A DNA stretch of 64,000 nucleotides from Gammaproteobacteria bacterium (GCA_029861535.1 JAOTZC010000001.1:1-64000), one strand, 5' to 3'; positions 18,264 to 26,612 are shown, counted from the stretch's first letter. Notes: a model not told the origin generated them from the sequence alone. Made by a program: numbers and translations.

Positions 18264-19784
18264 ATGACGGGTATCTCGGTCGCAACGACATCGGCCCTGG
18301 CAGCAGATGCTGCGCGTGAAACGGCGTCCAATGGCGGTAACGCGGTCGACTGTGCTCTCGCCGCATCGCTGCTAACGATGAACGCCGAACCAAGCGTCTG
18401 CGCGCTGGCCGGCGGTTCCTATATCTCAATCTGGAAACCCGGCAGCGAACCTGTAACGATCGATGGCAACGTCGCCGTGCCCGGGTACGGGCCCGCCGCT
18501 GACGACCACGGCGGCGTCGAATCGGTGACGATGGCGTACGGGGGTGGCATTACAACGCTTGTCGGCGCTGGAACGGTTGGTGTGCCCGGCTCGCTGGCCG
18601 CCGTTGAGGCCGCTTGGAAGCAATATGGCGATGCGCGCTGGCAGGACATACTTGCGCCGTCCATTCGCGCCACGCGTGACGGTTTCCCACTATCGTCAGC
18701 CTGTCACTATTATCTGGGCTATTCTGGAAAAGTGATATATGGCCGCACCGAGGACGGCTATCGGGCGCTGTACGACGGCGACAAGCTGCGCGAGCCGGGT
18801 AGCACTATCGTTATCCCGCATTTGTCGGACAGCTTGTCGTTGATCGCGGCCGAAGGTGCACGAGCATTTTATGAAGGCGATCTCGCCACTGCGATCGTTC
18901 GTCACTGCCACGACAACGGCGGCAGGCTCGTTGCAGATGACTTGAAGCGTTACCGCGCGATTGAACGTCCGGCGCTGCAGACCGACATTGATGAATGGCG
19001 TATCGCCACTAACCCACCGCCGGCCGTCGGCGGTGTTGTTCTAAGCGCAATGCTCAGCGCATTCGCACAGCAAACCATCACTGCTTGGGATGTCGCGGCC
19101 GTCGCCCGCCTCGTTGATGTGCAGCGGGCGTGTCTGGGATTCAGAAAGCGTCATCTGGACCTTGCCGACGATGTCGGCGCTCATGGCGCCCGCATGCTTG
19201 CCGAAGCGAAAAATGGGCGACTGCTGAGCCGATGGACATCGTCATCGACTGTGCACACGTCGGCCGTCGACGATACCGGTCTCGCGTGTGCGATAACCGC
19301 CTCGTCGGGTTACGGCTCCGGTGAAATGCCATCCGGCACGGGGCTGTGGCTTAACAACTGTCTTGGGGAACTCGAACTGAATCGTCGCGGCCTCGATGCC
19401 GGCCCGATTGGCAGCCGACTGCCGTCAAATATGGCGCCCAGTGTGGCGCGGCAGGGCGGGCGCGTCATCGCCGTGGGATCACCGGGCGCCGACCGCATCA
19501 CGACGGCGCTGCACCAGTTTTTAGTCAACCTGCTGCAGTTGGATATGCCGCTCGCTGACGCCGTAGCGCACCCGCGCGTGCACGTCGACACCAGCGGCGA
19601 AGAAGATCGACTGATGGCCGAGTCGGGATTGCCGCTACCCGACGGCGAATTGCCAGTATCGACGTTTCCGGACATCGGCATGTACTTCGGCGGAGTTGGT
19701 GTTGCAAGCTTCGATGAGTCGTCAGGTTTCGAAGTCGCAGCCGATCCGCGTCGTGAGGGCGGCACCGTAATTGTCGAAGCCTAA
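18264..19784 (+). CDS. gamma-glutamyltransferase-family Ntn hydrolase
   Basis: 506 residues of the GGT fold without a signal peptide. The N-terminal block reads ARETASNGGNAVDCALAASL and GGSYISIWKP. The autoprocessing and nucleophile threonine falls in SSTVHTSAVDDTG (~residue 330), followed by the oxyanion region SGYGSGEMPSGTGLWLNN. RLPSNMAPSVA and GSPGADRITTALHQFLVN are conserved. Active GGTs split before that Thr into two subunits and transfer or hydrolyse gamma-glutamyl groups. Lacking a signal peptide, it would work in the cytoplasm, unlike periplasmic E. coli GGT. Its place after frmA suggests a glutathione-linked role, which is inference. Confidence 0.85.
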   Translation: MTGISVATTSALAADAARETASNGGNAVDCALAASLLTMNAEPSVCALAGGSYISIWKPGSEPVTIDGNVAVPGYGPAADDHGGVESVTMAYGGGITTLVGAGTVGVPGSLAAVEAAWKQYGDARWQDILAPSIRATRDGFPLSSACHYYLGYSGKVIYGRTEDGYRALYDGDKLREPGSTIVIPHLSDSLSLIAAEGARAFYEGDLATAIVRHCHDNGGRLVADDLKRYRAIERPALQTDIDEWRIATNPPPAVGGVVLSAMLSAFAQQTITAWDVAAVARLVDVQRACLGFRKRHLDLADDVGAHGARMLAEAKNGRLLSRWTSSSTVHTSAVDDTGLACAITASSGYGSGEMPSGTGLWLNNCLGELELNRRGLDAGPIGSRLPSNMAPSVARQGGRVIAVGSPGADRITTALHQFLVNLLQLDMPLADAVAHPRVHVDTSGEEDRLMAESGLPLPDGELPVSTFPDIGMYFGGVGVASFDESSGFEVAADPRREGGTVIVEA

Positions 19785-19852
19785 CGAACGCTTTGGTACG
19801 CTCCGCGTCATGGGATCTGACCGATATATCTAACGATAGTCTGGAGATTATT

Positions 19853-20551
19853 TTGGCCAATCCGTTTATGGCGCCGACGCTGCCGGTCGAGCTGCCCGAT
19901 GACCCGATGACATGGGCAGAGGCCTGGCTCAACGAGGCGATCCGTCGATCCGTGCAGCGCAACCCGAACACGATGACCTTGGCAACTGTTGCAGAGGACG
20001 GTCAGGCATCGGCGCGCGTCGTGCTGTGCAAAGCGTTCGTCAAAGATCCTGGCTACGTTGTCTTTTACACAAACTATCGATCGCGCAAAATTGTCGAGCT
20101 GCGATCCAACCCGAAGGTCGCCGCAATGTTTCACTGGGATGCTCTCGGTCGCCAGATTCGCCTCGAAGGCACCGCCGTTTTTTCGCCATCCGATGAGAGC
20201 GACACCTATTTTGCGTCGCGTGACTGGGGCAGCCAGATCGGCGCATGGGGCAGCGATCAAAGCTACACGCTGACATCGCGACAGGCATTAAAAGACCAGG
20301 TGCTTGAACGCGCGCACGAATTGGGCGTAGATGTCTCCGACGATTTGCAGTCGCTCACGAGCGACGACAGGCCCAATCTTTCTCGGCCTGCTCATTGGGG
20401 TGGCATACGCTTGTGGCCGCACACCATTGAACTTTGGATCGAAGGTACCGATCGAATTCACGACCGCGCTAGTTGGAGGCGTAGCATGAGCGCTGCAGGT
20501 GACCATGATTTTGTGACGGGCGCATGGACCGGCACGCGGCTGCAGCCGTGA
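19853..20551 (+). CDS. pdxH: pyridoxamine 5'-phosphate oxidase
   Basis: 232 residues with start at TTG 19853, where GGAG sits six bases upstream. An earlier TTG in the same frame adds 20 poor residues. Family blocks are MTLATVAEDGQASARVVLCK (FMN site), FYTNYRSRKIVEL, RQIRLEGTA, WGSQIGAWGSDQS and the C-terminal LWPHTIELWIEG, RIHDRASWRR and WTGTRLQP. It oxidises pyridoxine- or pyridoxamine-phosphate to pyridoxal phosphate. It follows the GGT-like gene by about 70 bases and precedes the Cys-rich mini-protein. Confidence 0.95.
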   Translation: MANPFMAPTLPVELPDDPMTWAEAWLNEAIRRSVQRNPNTMTLATVAEDGQASARVVLCKAFVKDPGYVVFYTNYRSRKIVELRSNPKVAAMFHWDALGRQIRLEGTAVFSPSDESDTYFASRDWGSQIGAWGSDQSYTLTSRQALKDQVLERAHELGVDVSDDLQSLTSDDRPNLSRPAHWGGIRLWPHTIELWIEGTDRIHDRASWRRSMSAAGDHDFVTGAWTGTRLQP

Positions 20552-20597
20552 AGAAGCTGTCGTGGGCGAGTTGTCTTAGGGCAACGACGAGCGAGCA

Positions 20598-20789
20598 ATG
20601 AATCGCTGGCTTACAGAGCATGAAATCAGTTGTCCGTTTTGTGCGGAAACAATTACGATTCTGGTTGATGCGTCGGCTGGCTCACAGGACTATATCGAAG
20701 ACTGTCAGGTTTGTTGTCGGCCGATACAAATGACGATCGGGGTTGACGGCGACGACATCCGAAGTGTGCAGGTTGACTGTGCGAGCTAG
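20598..20789 (+). CDS. CPXCG-type cysteine-rich small protein
   Basis: 63 residues. Two cysteine pairs, CPFC near the N-terminus and DCQVCCRPI in the middle, make a small zinc-ribbon-like fold. The family (CPXCG motif-containing cysteine-rich protein) is widespread in gammaproteobacteria and has no assigned function. Here the first motif reads CPFCA, without the usual glycine. It starts 46 bases after pdxH, and the next gene's GTG overlaps its end by 11 bases, so all three are likely co-transcribed. Confidence 0.85.
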   Translation: MNRWLTEHEISCPFCAETITILVDASAGSQDYIEDCQVCCRPIQMTIGVDGDDIRSVQVDCAS

Positions 20790-22752
20790 GCATTGTCTAT
20801 CCGTCGCAATACTATCGCTGTTCGCGGCGATCGTTAGGGCAGATGTGTTTGTCACCGAAGGCACCAACATCAGCGTTGACGCTGCCAATGACGGCCGATT
20901 CGTAACAGATTTGCTCGGCAGTATCTGGATCATCCCAAAAGATGGGGGTGACGCAACGGCAATTGCGAGCGGCTTCCGCCCGGCAAGCCGTCCACGCTGG
21001 TCGCCGGACGATACGGCGCTCGCTTTTCAAGTCAACACCGCCGAACGCAATGAGGTGTGGCTGCATCGAATCGAAAATTCCGACAATGAGGCTCTGAGTG
21101 TCAGTCAATATTCGGATCAGCAACCGGAGTGGCATCCAGGTGGAGAGCGAATCGCGTTCTCGTCCGCCCGCCGTGACAGCGGCTTCGACATCTGGGAAAT
21201 CGATCTGGAAACTCGTCTGTCATGGCGCCTGACGAATCAGGCGGGCGACGAGACCGAACCGGCCTGGTCGAACGACGGCCGAAACCTCGCCTACATCCAT
21301 GCCCATGCCGGTCAGTGGTCGCTAATGTTACGTCGTCACGGCGAACCGGATGAGGTTCTGCTCACTGCCGCCACACCGCTTGCCGCGCCAGCTTGGCGTC
21401 CGGACGGCAGTCTCCTCAGCTACCTGAAACAAGGCGCTGACGGTTGGTCCGTGTGGATGGCAATACTGTCGCAGCCGCGATTGCATCGACCGATGATCGA
21501 ACGCGAAGATTTTTTCGTCGCGCCCATCGCGTGGCTCGATCGGCAACTGATGGTGTATACCGCCAGCGGTCACATTCAATCACGGCGCTTTGGCTCATGG
21601 ACATCGACAAAGGTGCCTTTTCGTGCGCGCGTCGGTAAGACGAGCGAGCCTGGCTCGGCAGAGCATGCAAGCCGCGAATTGCCGGTGATCGATGAACCGT
21701 CGAGTCGGACGGTCATTCGTGCCGCCCGAATGTTCGATGGTATTGGCGAGGGCTACCGCGAGAGCGCCGACATCATTATCGACGGTGGCCATATCATCGC
21801 AGTCGATGGACAAGCCGACCGACCCGATGCGATCGTAATCGATCTTGGCAATGTCACAGTTCTGCCCGGTTATATCGATGCGTATGCGGCGTTGTCTGAG
21901 ACCGCGGACGAGTCTCTCGGTCCGCTGCTCCTCGGTCTCGGTGTCACGACGATGGTCGCCGATCACCCGCGAGCGGTCGAACTCAATACGATCTGGTCCG
22001 GCAAACAAATTCCCGGGCCACGCTTGCTGCCTGCCAGGACGATGGGCCAGCTGCAGGCCGATGACGAGCCGCCGTGGCTCATTACCGTCAGCGGCGATAT
22101 GACGGCAGGTGTTGTCCAGCGCGCGGACGTCAAACGCTGGCAGGAACAGGGCGTTGCGGTACTCGCCGACAGCTGGCAAGTCGGACTCGGCTCGGGCGCG
22201 ACACTGTTGCTCGGCTCGGATACGCGGCCAACATCGCCGAGCGGCCGGCGCTACGAGGATGTGCAACTCGCCAGCGGGTCTGGCGAGATTACCTTTGTGT
22301 CCGGCCTTGCAGACTCAATTACTCCAGGTATTCGAGCCGTCTGGCGATCCCGAGTAGCGGCGCTGATAACACCACAAGTAAGCCCGTCGCGGCGCTTCAC
22401 TGAAGCACCGAATTTGTCAGCCGCTGCGAGCACCCTCGTCCTCGGCAGCCGACCGAATGGCATGCCGGCGGGAATAGCACTTCACGCCGAACTGCGGGCA
22501 TTGATCGCGGCCGGGCTGACGGAAGAACAAGCGCTCAAGGCAGCCGGCGTCAACGCGGCGGCGGCGCTCGGTTTCGGGCTCAAGATTGGCCGCATTGCCA
22601 TAGGCGCGGCGGCAGACCTGGTCATCGTCGACGGCGATCCACTGGCGAAAATCGGCGACACATTGAAAATCGTTGGCGTCGTCCGGAACGGCCGCTTCTA
22701 CAGCGTTTCCGGGCTCATCGAGCGCGCGCAAGCGGTCAAAATCGTCGAATAA
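20779..22752 (+). CDS. TolB-like propeller / amidohydrolase-fold fusion, probably inactive, exported
   Basis: About 657 residues. The start is GTG 20779 (AGG six bases upstream), which gives a signal peptide (RHCLSVAILSLFAAIVRA). Residues ~25-270 form a WD40/TolB beta-propeller with repeated PRWSPDDTALAF, PEWHPGGERIAFSS, PAWSNDGRNLAY and PAWRPDGSLLSY blades. From ~310 an imidazolonepropionase-type amidohydrolase follows (TVIRAARMFDGIGEG, GHIIAVDG, VTVLPGYIDAYAAL, ADLVIVDGDPL). The metal-binding HxH that should follow PGxID is replaced by YAA, and the late GSD is GSR, so the binuclear metal site is lost. It is probably a periplasmic binding or scaffolding protein. Confidence 0.85.
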   Translation: MRARHCLSVAILSLFAAIVRADVFVTEGTNISVDAANDGRFVTDLLGSIWIIPKDGGDATAIASGFRPASRPRWSPDDTALAFQVNTAERNEVWLHRIENSDNEALSVSQYSDQQPEWHPGGERIAFSSARRDSGFDIWEIDLETRLSWRLTNQAGDETEPAWSNDGRNLAYIHAHAGQWSLMLRRHGEPDEVLLTAATPLAAPAWRPDGSLLSYLKQGADGWSVWMAILSQPRLHRPMIEREDFFVAPIAWLDRQLMVYTASGHIQSRRFGSWTSTKVPFRARVGKTSEPGSAEHASRELPVIDEPSSRTVIRAARMFDGIGEGYRESADIIIDGGHIIAVDGQADRPDAIVIDLGNVTVLPGYIDAYAALSETADESLGPLLLGLGVTTMVADHPRAVELNTIWSGKQIPGPRLLPARTMGQLQADDEPPWLITVSGDMTAGVVQRADVKRWQEQGVAVLADSWQVGLGSGATLLLGSDTRPTSPSGRRYEDVQLASGSGEITFVSGLADSITPGIRAVWRSRVAALITPQVSPSRRFTEAPNLSAAASTLVLGSRPNGMPAGIALHAELRALIAAGLTEEQALKAAGVNAAAALGFGLKIGRIAIGAAADLVIVDGDPLAKIGDTLKIVGVVRNGRFYSVSGLIERAQAVKIVE

Positions 22753-22951
22753 TTTGACAGTTTATGTTGAATTGGCTGCCCTGTATGGGCGGAAACGCAC
22801 AAGCGGTCGAGACCGCGCAGGATGACCACGCGCGAGTTCCACAAGATGTGCTGCTGCGCTTAGTCAACCTTAGCTTTTTCAGTGCTTTAAGCTTTGCTCT
22901 TTGCTTGTTGCTTTATATGCAGCGCAACAAATCGTCGGTTTTGTTTACAAA

Positions 22952-22971
22952 TGGGCGCAAAATTTCGCCCA
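22952..22971. promoter_or_regulatory. dyad, candidate activator site for the sigma-54 promoter
   Basis: TGGGCG (22952-22957) and CGCCCA (22966-22971) form a perfect inverted repeat around an AT-rich 8-base spacer. The centre lies roughly 90 bases upstream of the predicted sigma-54 start, near the usual reach of enhancer-binding proteins. No activator can be named from this. A 76-codon open frame that crosses the site has no ribosome site and is probably not a gene. Confidence 0.35.
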
Positions 22972-23024
22972 GTTGGTCCGTACTTTTGCGCTAAATGCTT
23001 GAAAAGCCGCCCGTTACAGCAAGG

Positions 23025-23041
23025 TTGGCACAGGATTTGCT
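23025..23041 (+). promoter_or_regulatory. sigma-54 (RpoN) promoter
   Basis: TTGGCACAGGATTTGCT matches the sigma-54 consensus TGGCACG-N4-TTGCW at every position but one (A for the last G of the first block). The GG (-24) and GC (-12) dinucleotides have exactly ten bases between them. Transcription would start near 23051. No protein-coding frame follows before the terminator at 23225-23257. Confidence 0.85.
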
Positions 23042-23050
23042 TTTAATACT

Positions 23051-23257
23051 CTGCCCAAGCGAAGTGTAACTGCAGTTAGTAGTAAAAACGGAACAGTTGA
23101 GGATTTAGACGCCAGAAGAACAATAACTACAAAAACAACAAGATCCAGATCCAATAATAATAATTTCTCTGTATCCGGCTACTGAATTCGCAGTTACCTC
23201 TTTTGATAAAAAGAAAGAGAAGTTAGCCCCGCCGCTCAACCGGCGGGGCTTTTTATT
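23051..23257 (+). ncRNA. putative sigma-54-dependent small RNA, A-rich, about 205 nt
   Basis: The stretch between the sigma-54 promoter and a strong intrinsic terminator contains no ATG and no usable GTG or TTG frame. Three features suggest a functional RNA. First, GTAACTGC at 23066-23073 is complementary to GCAGTTAC at 23190-23197, which would close a ~116-nt loop. Second, the loop is purine- and A-rich with AACAATAAC (23120), AAAAACAACAAG (23132) and AATAATAATAAT (23154), resembling the AAnAAnAA sites bound by Hfq/Crc. Third, a GC-rich hairpin with a U tract closes it. Size, sigma factor and motifs recall Pseudomonas CrcZ/CrcY, but cbrAB is not adjacent and I see no sequence identity. Start and family are inference. 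Confidence 0.6.
23225..23257 (+). terminator. intrinsic terminator of the small RNA
   Basis: AGCCCCGCCG (23225-23234) pairs perfectly with CGGCGGGGCT (23241-23250) around a six-base loop, followed by TTTTATT. This is a textbook Rho-independent terminator on the plus strand. There is no coding gene immediately upstream for it to serve: the amidohydrolase fusion ended 470 bases earlier. Confidence 0.92.
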
Positions 23258-23350
23258 GGGGCGTCAAGAACCGCTTCGGCGTTTGCGCTGGGCGGCACTT
23301 TGCACCAATGATGGAGTCACAAGAACTATCTCTATTCCAGGGTATCCATC

Positions 23351-24166
23351 ATGAAAAGTGTAATTACTCTAGCGCTCATCGCGATGTCGGTGATCGCGTG
23401 CAACAGACAGGCGCCACCCGCGGTTGAGGGGACGACGGACGACGACGCCGAAACACCTGCTATCGCCTCACCTGAAACCTCGATCTATGCGGACGCAGTG
23501 GCCAATACGTCGCGCCTGGAGGGCGACTACGCCCGAGATGCCAGCCGCAAACCCGTTGAGGTTCTCGAGTTCATTGGCATCGCCCCGGGCCAGACCGTGC
23601 TCGATTTGTTCTCAGGCGGAGGCTACTACAGCGAGCTGCTGTCACGTGTCGTCGGCAGCGATGGCCAAGTGTATGCCCACTCCAATGAGGCTTATCTGAG
23701 CTTTGCCGGTGACGAATTTATCGATCGCCACGCGAATGGTCGACTACCGAATGTAAAAGTGCTCATGGCCGAAAATAACGAGCTTGAGCTCGACGAGGGC
23801 TCTCTGGACGCGATCATGATGGTGCTCGCTTATCACGATGTCTATTACGCCGAGCCACAGAATGGCTGGCCGAAGATCGATGTTGACCATCTGCTCGCCG
23901 AGCTCTACCAGGGTCTAAAGCCGGACGGCATTGTTGGCATTGTCGATCACTATGCCGAGGCCGGTGCGCCGAGAGAGACCGGTGGCACATTGCATCGCAT
24001 CGATCGTAACATCGTCATTGCAGACTTCGAATCAGCCGGTTTTGAGCTAGCGGCAAAGAGTGATGTACTGAGAAACATGAACGACGACTACTCGAAGAAC
24101 GTGTTTGAGCCGGACCTGCGCGGCAAGACCGATCGCTTCGTACTCAAATTCAGGAAACCGAAGTAG
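23351..24166 (+). CDS. methyltransferase-fold lipoprotein (COG4798-like)
   Basis: 271 residues. A lipoprotein signal (VITLALIAMSVIAC) leads to an Asp/Thr-rich linker and then a class I SAM methyltransferase fold. Motif I is VLDLFSGGGYYSELLSRVVG (~80-99), and later blocks are LDAIMMVLAYHDVYY and LKPDGIVGIVDHYAE. The glycine loop is intact, so SAM binding is plausible, yet the protein should sit outside the cytoplasm where SAM is not known to be available. The family (predicted methyltransferase COG4798) has no proven substrate. It starts about 95 bases after the small-RNA terminator and is followed without a gap by the amidase. Confidence 0.88.
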   Translation: MKSVITLALIAMSVIACNRQAPPAVEGTTDDDAETPAIASPETSIYADAVANTSRLEGDYARDASRKPVEVLEFIGIAPGQTVLDLFSGGGYYSELLSRVVGSDGQVYAHSNEAYLSFAGDEFIDRHANGRLPNVKVLMAENNELELDEGSLDAIMMVLAYHDVYYAEPQNGWPKIDVDHLLAELYQGLKPDGIVGIVDHYAEAGAPRETGGTLHRIDRNIVIADFESAGFELAAKSDVLRNMNDDYSKNVFEPDLRGKTDRFVLKFRKPK

Positions 24167-25729
24167 GTGCATCGCGCCCTCGCCGCTGCAACTGCGATAC
24201 TGATTAGTGTCGCCTCCTGCGGCGGCGAGCCGGAAAATTTCACCGAGGCAAGTGTTGCCGACCTGCATGACAGAATGCAGCGCCGTGAGTTGCGCTCGGA
24301 ACTTCTGGTGCATTGGTACCTCGACCGTATCGAGGCAATCGACCAGAACGGTCTGGAATTGAATTCAGTCATCGAACTGAATCCGGACGCACTGATGATT
24401 GCGCGCGCGTTAGACGAAGAGTGGCGTGAATCCGGTCCACGCGGGCCATTACACGGTATTCCGGTACTTCTAAAAGCGAATATCGATACAGCCGACAAAA
24501 TGCGTACGAGTGCCGGTTCACTGCTGCTCGCCGAACACACACCGCCTCAAGACGCGTTTGTCGTCAGTCAGTTGCGGGATGCAGGCGCGATCATTCTCGG
24601 CAAGACGAACCTGAGCGAGTGGGCGAATTTCCGCTCGAGTCGCTCATCCAGCGGTTGGAGCAGTATTGGTGGCCAAACGCGAAACGCCTACAACCCGTTG
24701 CGCAATCCCTGCGGTTCGTCGAGTGGGTCCGCCGTTGCGGTGGCCGCGAGTCTGGCGGCTGTAGCCATCGGCACCGAAACCAACGGCTCCATCGTGTGTC
24801 CAGCCGGACACAACGGCATTGTCGGCATAAAGCCGACGGTAGGCCTAGTCAGTCGCTCCGGCATCATTCCTATTGCCCATAGCCAGGACACAGCGGGGCC
24901 GATGGCTCGCACGGTGCGCGATGCAGCGATTCTGTTGTCGGCAATGACCGGCATCGATCCGGACGATCCGGCATCGACGGATGCGCCCGTCGCCAGCACG
25001 AACTACGCGGCAAACCTCGCGGCCGACGCGTTAAATGGCAAGCGCATTGGCGTTATCCGTTCGCACTACGGCGCGGGCAGCAACCCGGGTGTCGAAGCCG
25101 TCATGTCTGCCGGCATTGAAGCGATGCGCAAACAGAATGCTGAAGTCATCGACAATATTGAGATCGACATGAAAGGCGTTTCTGACGCCGAGTACGAGGT
25201 CTTGCTGTACGAATTCAAGGCCGACCTCCCCGCTTATTTCGCGCGTTCTAAAGCGCCGGTATCGACACTCGGCGAAGTGATCGCATTTAACGAAGCGAAT
25301 AAAGAAACGGTAATGCCGTTTTTTGGCCAGGACGTCTTACTTGCAGCAGAGGCCAAAGGCGACCTGAGCACGGACGCATATGCCGAGGCCGTGAAGATGA
25401 GTCAACGTGTGGTCCGCACGAGGCTGCAAAAGGCGCTCGACGAACATCGCCTCGATGCCCTGCTCGCGATCACCAATGGGCCTGCCTGGATGACCGATCA
25501 CGCCAACGGCGACAGTTTCCATATCGGCAGTTCCTCCTATGCCGCTGTTTCTGGCTACCCGAACATCACGGTGCCCGCCGGATTTGTGTCTGGCCTGCCG
25601 ATCGGCCTATCTTTCATCGGCCGACCGTTTTCGGAGCAACGGCTGATCGGGATTGCCTACGCATTTGAGCAGGCCACAGCAGCCCGAAGGCCGCCGGGCT
25701 GGCTGAACGCCGTCACAGATTCAGACTGA
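24167..25729 (+). CDS. amidase signature family enzyme, lipoprotein
   Basis: 520 residues starting at a GTG directly after the methyltransferase stop. A signal peptide with lipobox (ILISVASC) targets it to the envelope. The Ser-cisSer-Lys triad is visible: Lys in VLLKANIDTADKM (~105), the first Ser in GSSSGSAVAVAASLAAVA (~185), and the nucleophile Ser in GTETNGSIVCPAGHNGIVGI (~210). The C-terminal YPNITVPAGFVSGLPIGLSF is conserved. It hydrolyses an amide bond; the substrate is unknown. It is close in design to exported amidases of other proteobacteria and probably co-expressed with the methyltransferase-fold lipoprotein. Confidence 0.92.
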   Translation: MHRALAAATAILISVASCGGEPENFTEASVADLHDRMQRRELRSELLVHWYLDRIEAIDQNGLELNSVIELNPDALMIARALDEEWRESGPRGPLHGIPVLLKANIDTADKMRTSAGSLLLAEHTPPQDAFVVSQLRDAGAIILGKTNLSEWANFRSSRSSSGWSSIGGQTRNAYNPLRNPCGSSSGSAVAVAASLAAVAIGTETNGSIVCPAGHNGIVGIKPTVGLVSRSGIIPIAHSQDTAGPMARTVRDAAILLSAMTGIDPDDPASTDAPVASTNYAANLAADALNGKRIGVIRSHYGAGSNPGVEAVMSAGIEAMRKQNAEVIDNIEIDMKGVSDAEYEVLLYEFKADLPAYFARSKAPVSTLGEVIAFNEANKETVMPFFGQDVLLAAEAKGDLSTDAYAEAVKMSQRVVRTRLQKALDEHRLDALLAITNGPAWMTDHANGDSFHIGSSSYAAVSGYPNITVPAGFVSGLPIGLSFIGRPFSEQRLIGIAYAFEQATAARRPPGWLNAVTDSD

Positions 25730-25799
25730 AAAGCTGCTTTTTTGAAGATATTTGACCTGTGTCTCTGCAGCGGCCCCTTATCTCTGGCTCAATCTAGGC

Positions 25800-26570
25800 A
25801 TGTTTAAGGCAATCCGAATCGGCGTTTTGCTGCTGATCCTGTTCTTTGTCGCGACCAATGCGTGGCTCACCAAGGCGCGCAGCACGGACTGGGATAACAG
25901 CCTATGGGTGAAAATCTACCCGATCAACGTTGATGGCAGCGACGCGACCTCGCGCTATATCGAAAGACTCGAGCTGCGCAATTTCGAAGAGATTGAGGAA
26001 TTCGTCGCTCGCGAAGCTAAGCGCTATGGCAAAGAGATCGCGCGTCCCGTTCGCATTGAGCTTGGCCACACCATCAACGAACAACCGCCACAGCTTGGAG
26101 AGCAGCCGAGCATGATTAGCGTAATGCTTTGGTCGATGAAAATGCGCTGGTGGGTCGGCAGTGTCACGGACGAGCAGGACAATATCGAACCGGACGTGAG
26201 TATATTCGTCCGTTATCACCGGGCCGATGATATGCCGACGCTTGAGAATTCGGTCGGTGTACAAAAAGGCATGTTTGGCATCGTCAACGCCTACACCGGT
26301 CGTCGTTACAGCGGTCGCAACAATGTCATTATTGCGCACGAGTTTTTTCACACGATTGGTGCGACCGACAAATACGAAATTGGCACAGGTCAACCACTCG
26401 CACCGTACGGACTGGCAGAACCGGGTCGCAAGCCCTTGTATCCGCAACGCTACGCCGAAATTATGGGCGGTCGGGTTGCGCTGGCGCCTGACGACGCGGT
26501 AATTCCGAAAAATTTGACTTTCGCCGTCATCGGGCCGCTTACTGCCAACGAAATTAATCTGACCGACTGA
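25800..26570 (+). CDS. membrane-anchored metzincin-like zinc protease candidate
   Basis: About 256 residues, starting at ATG 25800 (an upstream TTG at 25752 would add 16 residues). One N-terminal membrane helix (IRIGVLLLILFFVATNAWL) anchors it with the rest outside. Near residue ~185 the segment HEFFHTIGATD fits HExxHxxGxxD, the zinc site of metzincins with Asp as third ligand, as in snapalysin. IMGG about 35 residues later could be the Met-turn. The rest (YPINVDGSDATSRYIERLEL, PSMISVMLWSMKMRWWVGSV) matches nothing I know. Protease activity is inferred from the motif only. It lies 70 bases after the amidase and may end that operon. Confidence 0.75.
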   Translation: MFKAIRIGVLLLILFFVATNAWLTKARSTDWDNSLWVKIYPINVDGSDATSRYIERLELRNFEEIEEFVAREAKRYGKEIARPVRIELGHTINEQPPQLGEQPSMISVMLWSMKMRWWVGSVTDEQDNIEPDVSIFVRYHRADDMPTLENSVGVQKGMFGIVNAYTGRRYSGRNNVIIAHEFFHTIGATDKYEIGTGQPLAPYGLAEPGRKPLYPQRYAEIMGGRVALAPDDAVIPKNLTFAVIGPLTANEINLTD

Positions 26571-26612
26571 ACGCGGCTTCCGCTTGCATCGTGGCTGGAG
26601 TACGCTCCGCCG

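Noticed and set aside
21595-22266. 223-codon minus-strand frame opposite the amidohydrolase fusion
   Set aside because: Antisense to a well-supported gene, no start signal, no domain.
22764-22994. 76-codon open frame after the amidohydrolase fusion, with a hydrophobic middle
   Set aside because: No ribosome site before the ATG, mixed composition, no family likeness, and it crosses the region upstream of the sigma-54 promoter. Probably not a gene.
23067-23078. Perfect 12-base palindrome TAACTGCAGTTA read as an activator site
   Set aside because: It lies downstream of the predicted sigma-54 start, so it is more likely part of the RNA fold (it overlaps the GTAACTGC arm) than an upstream binding site.
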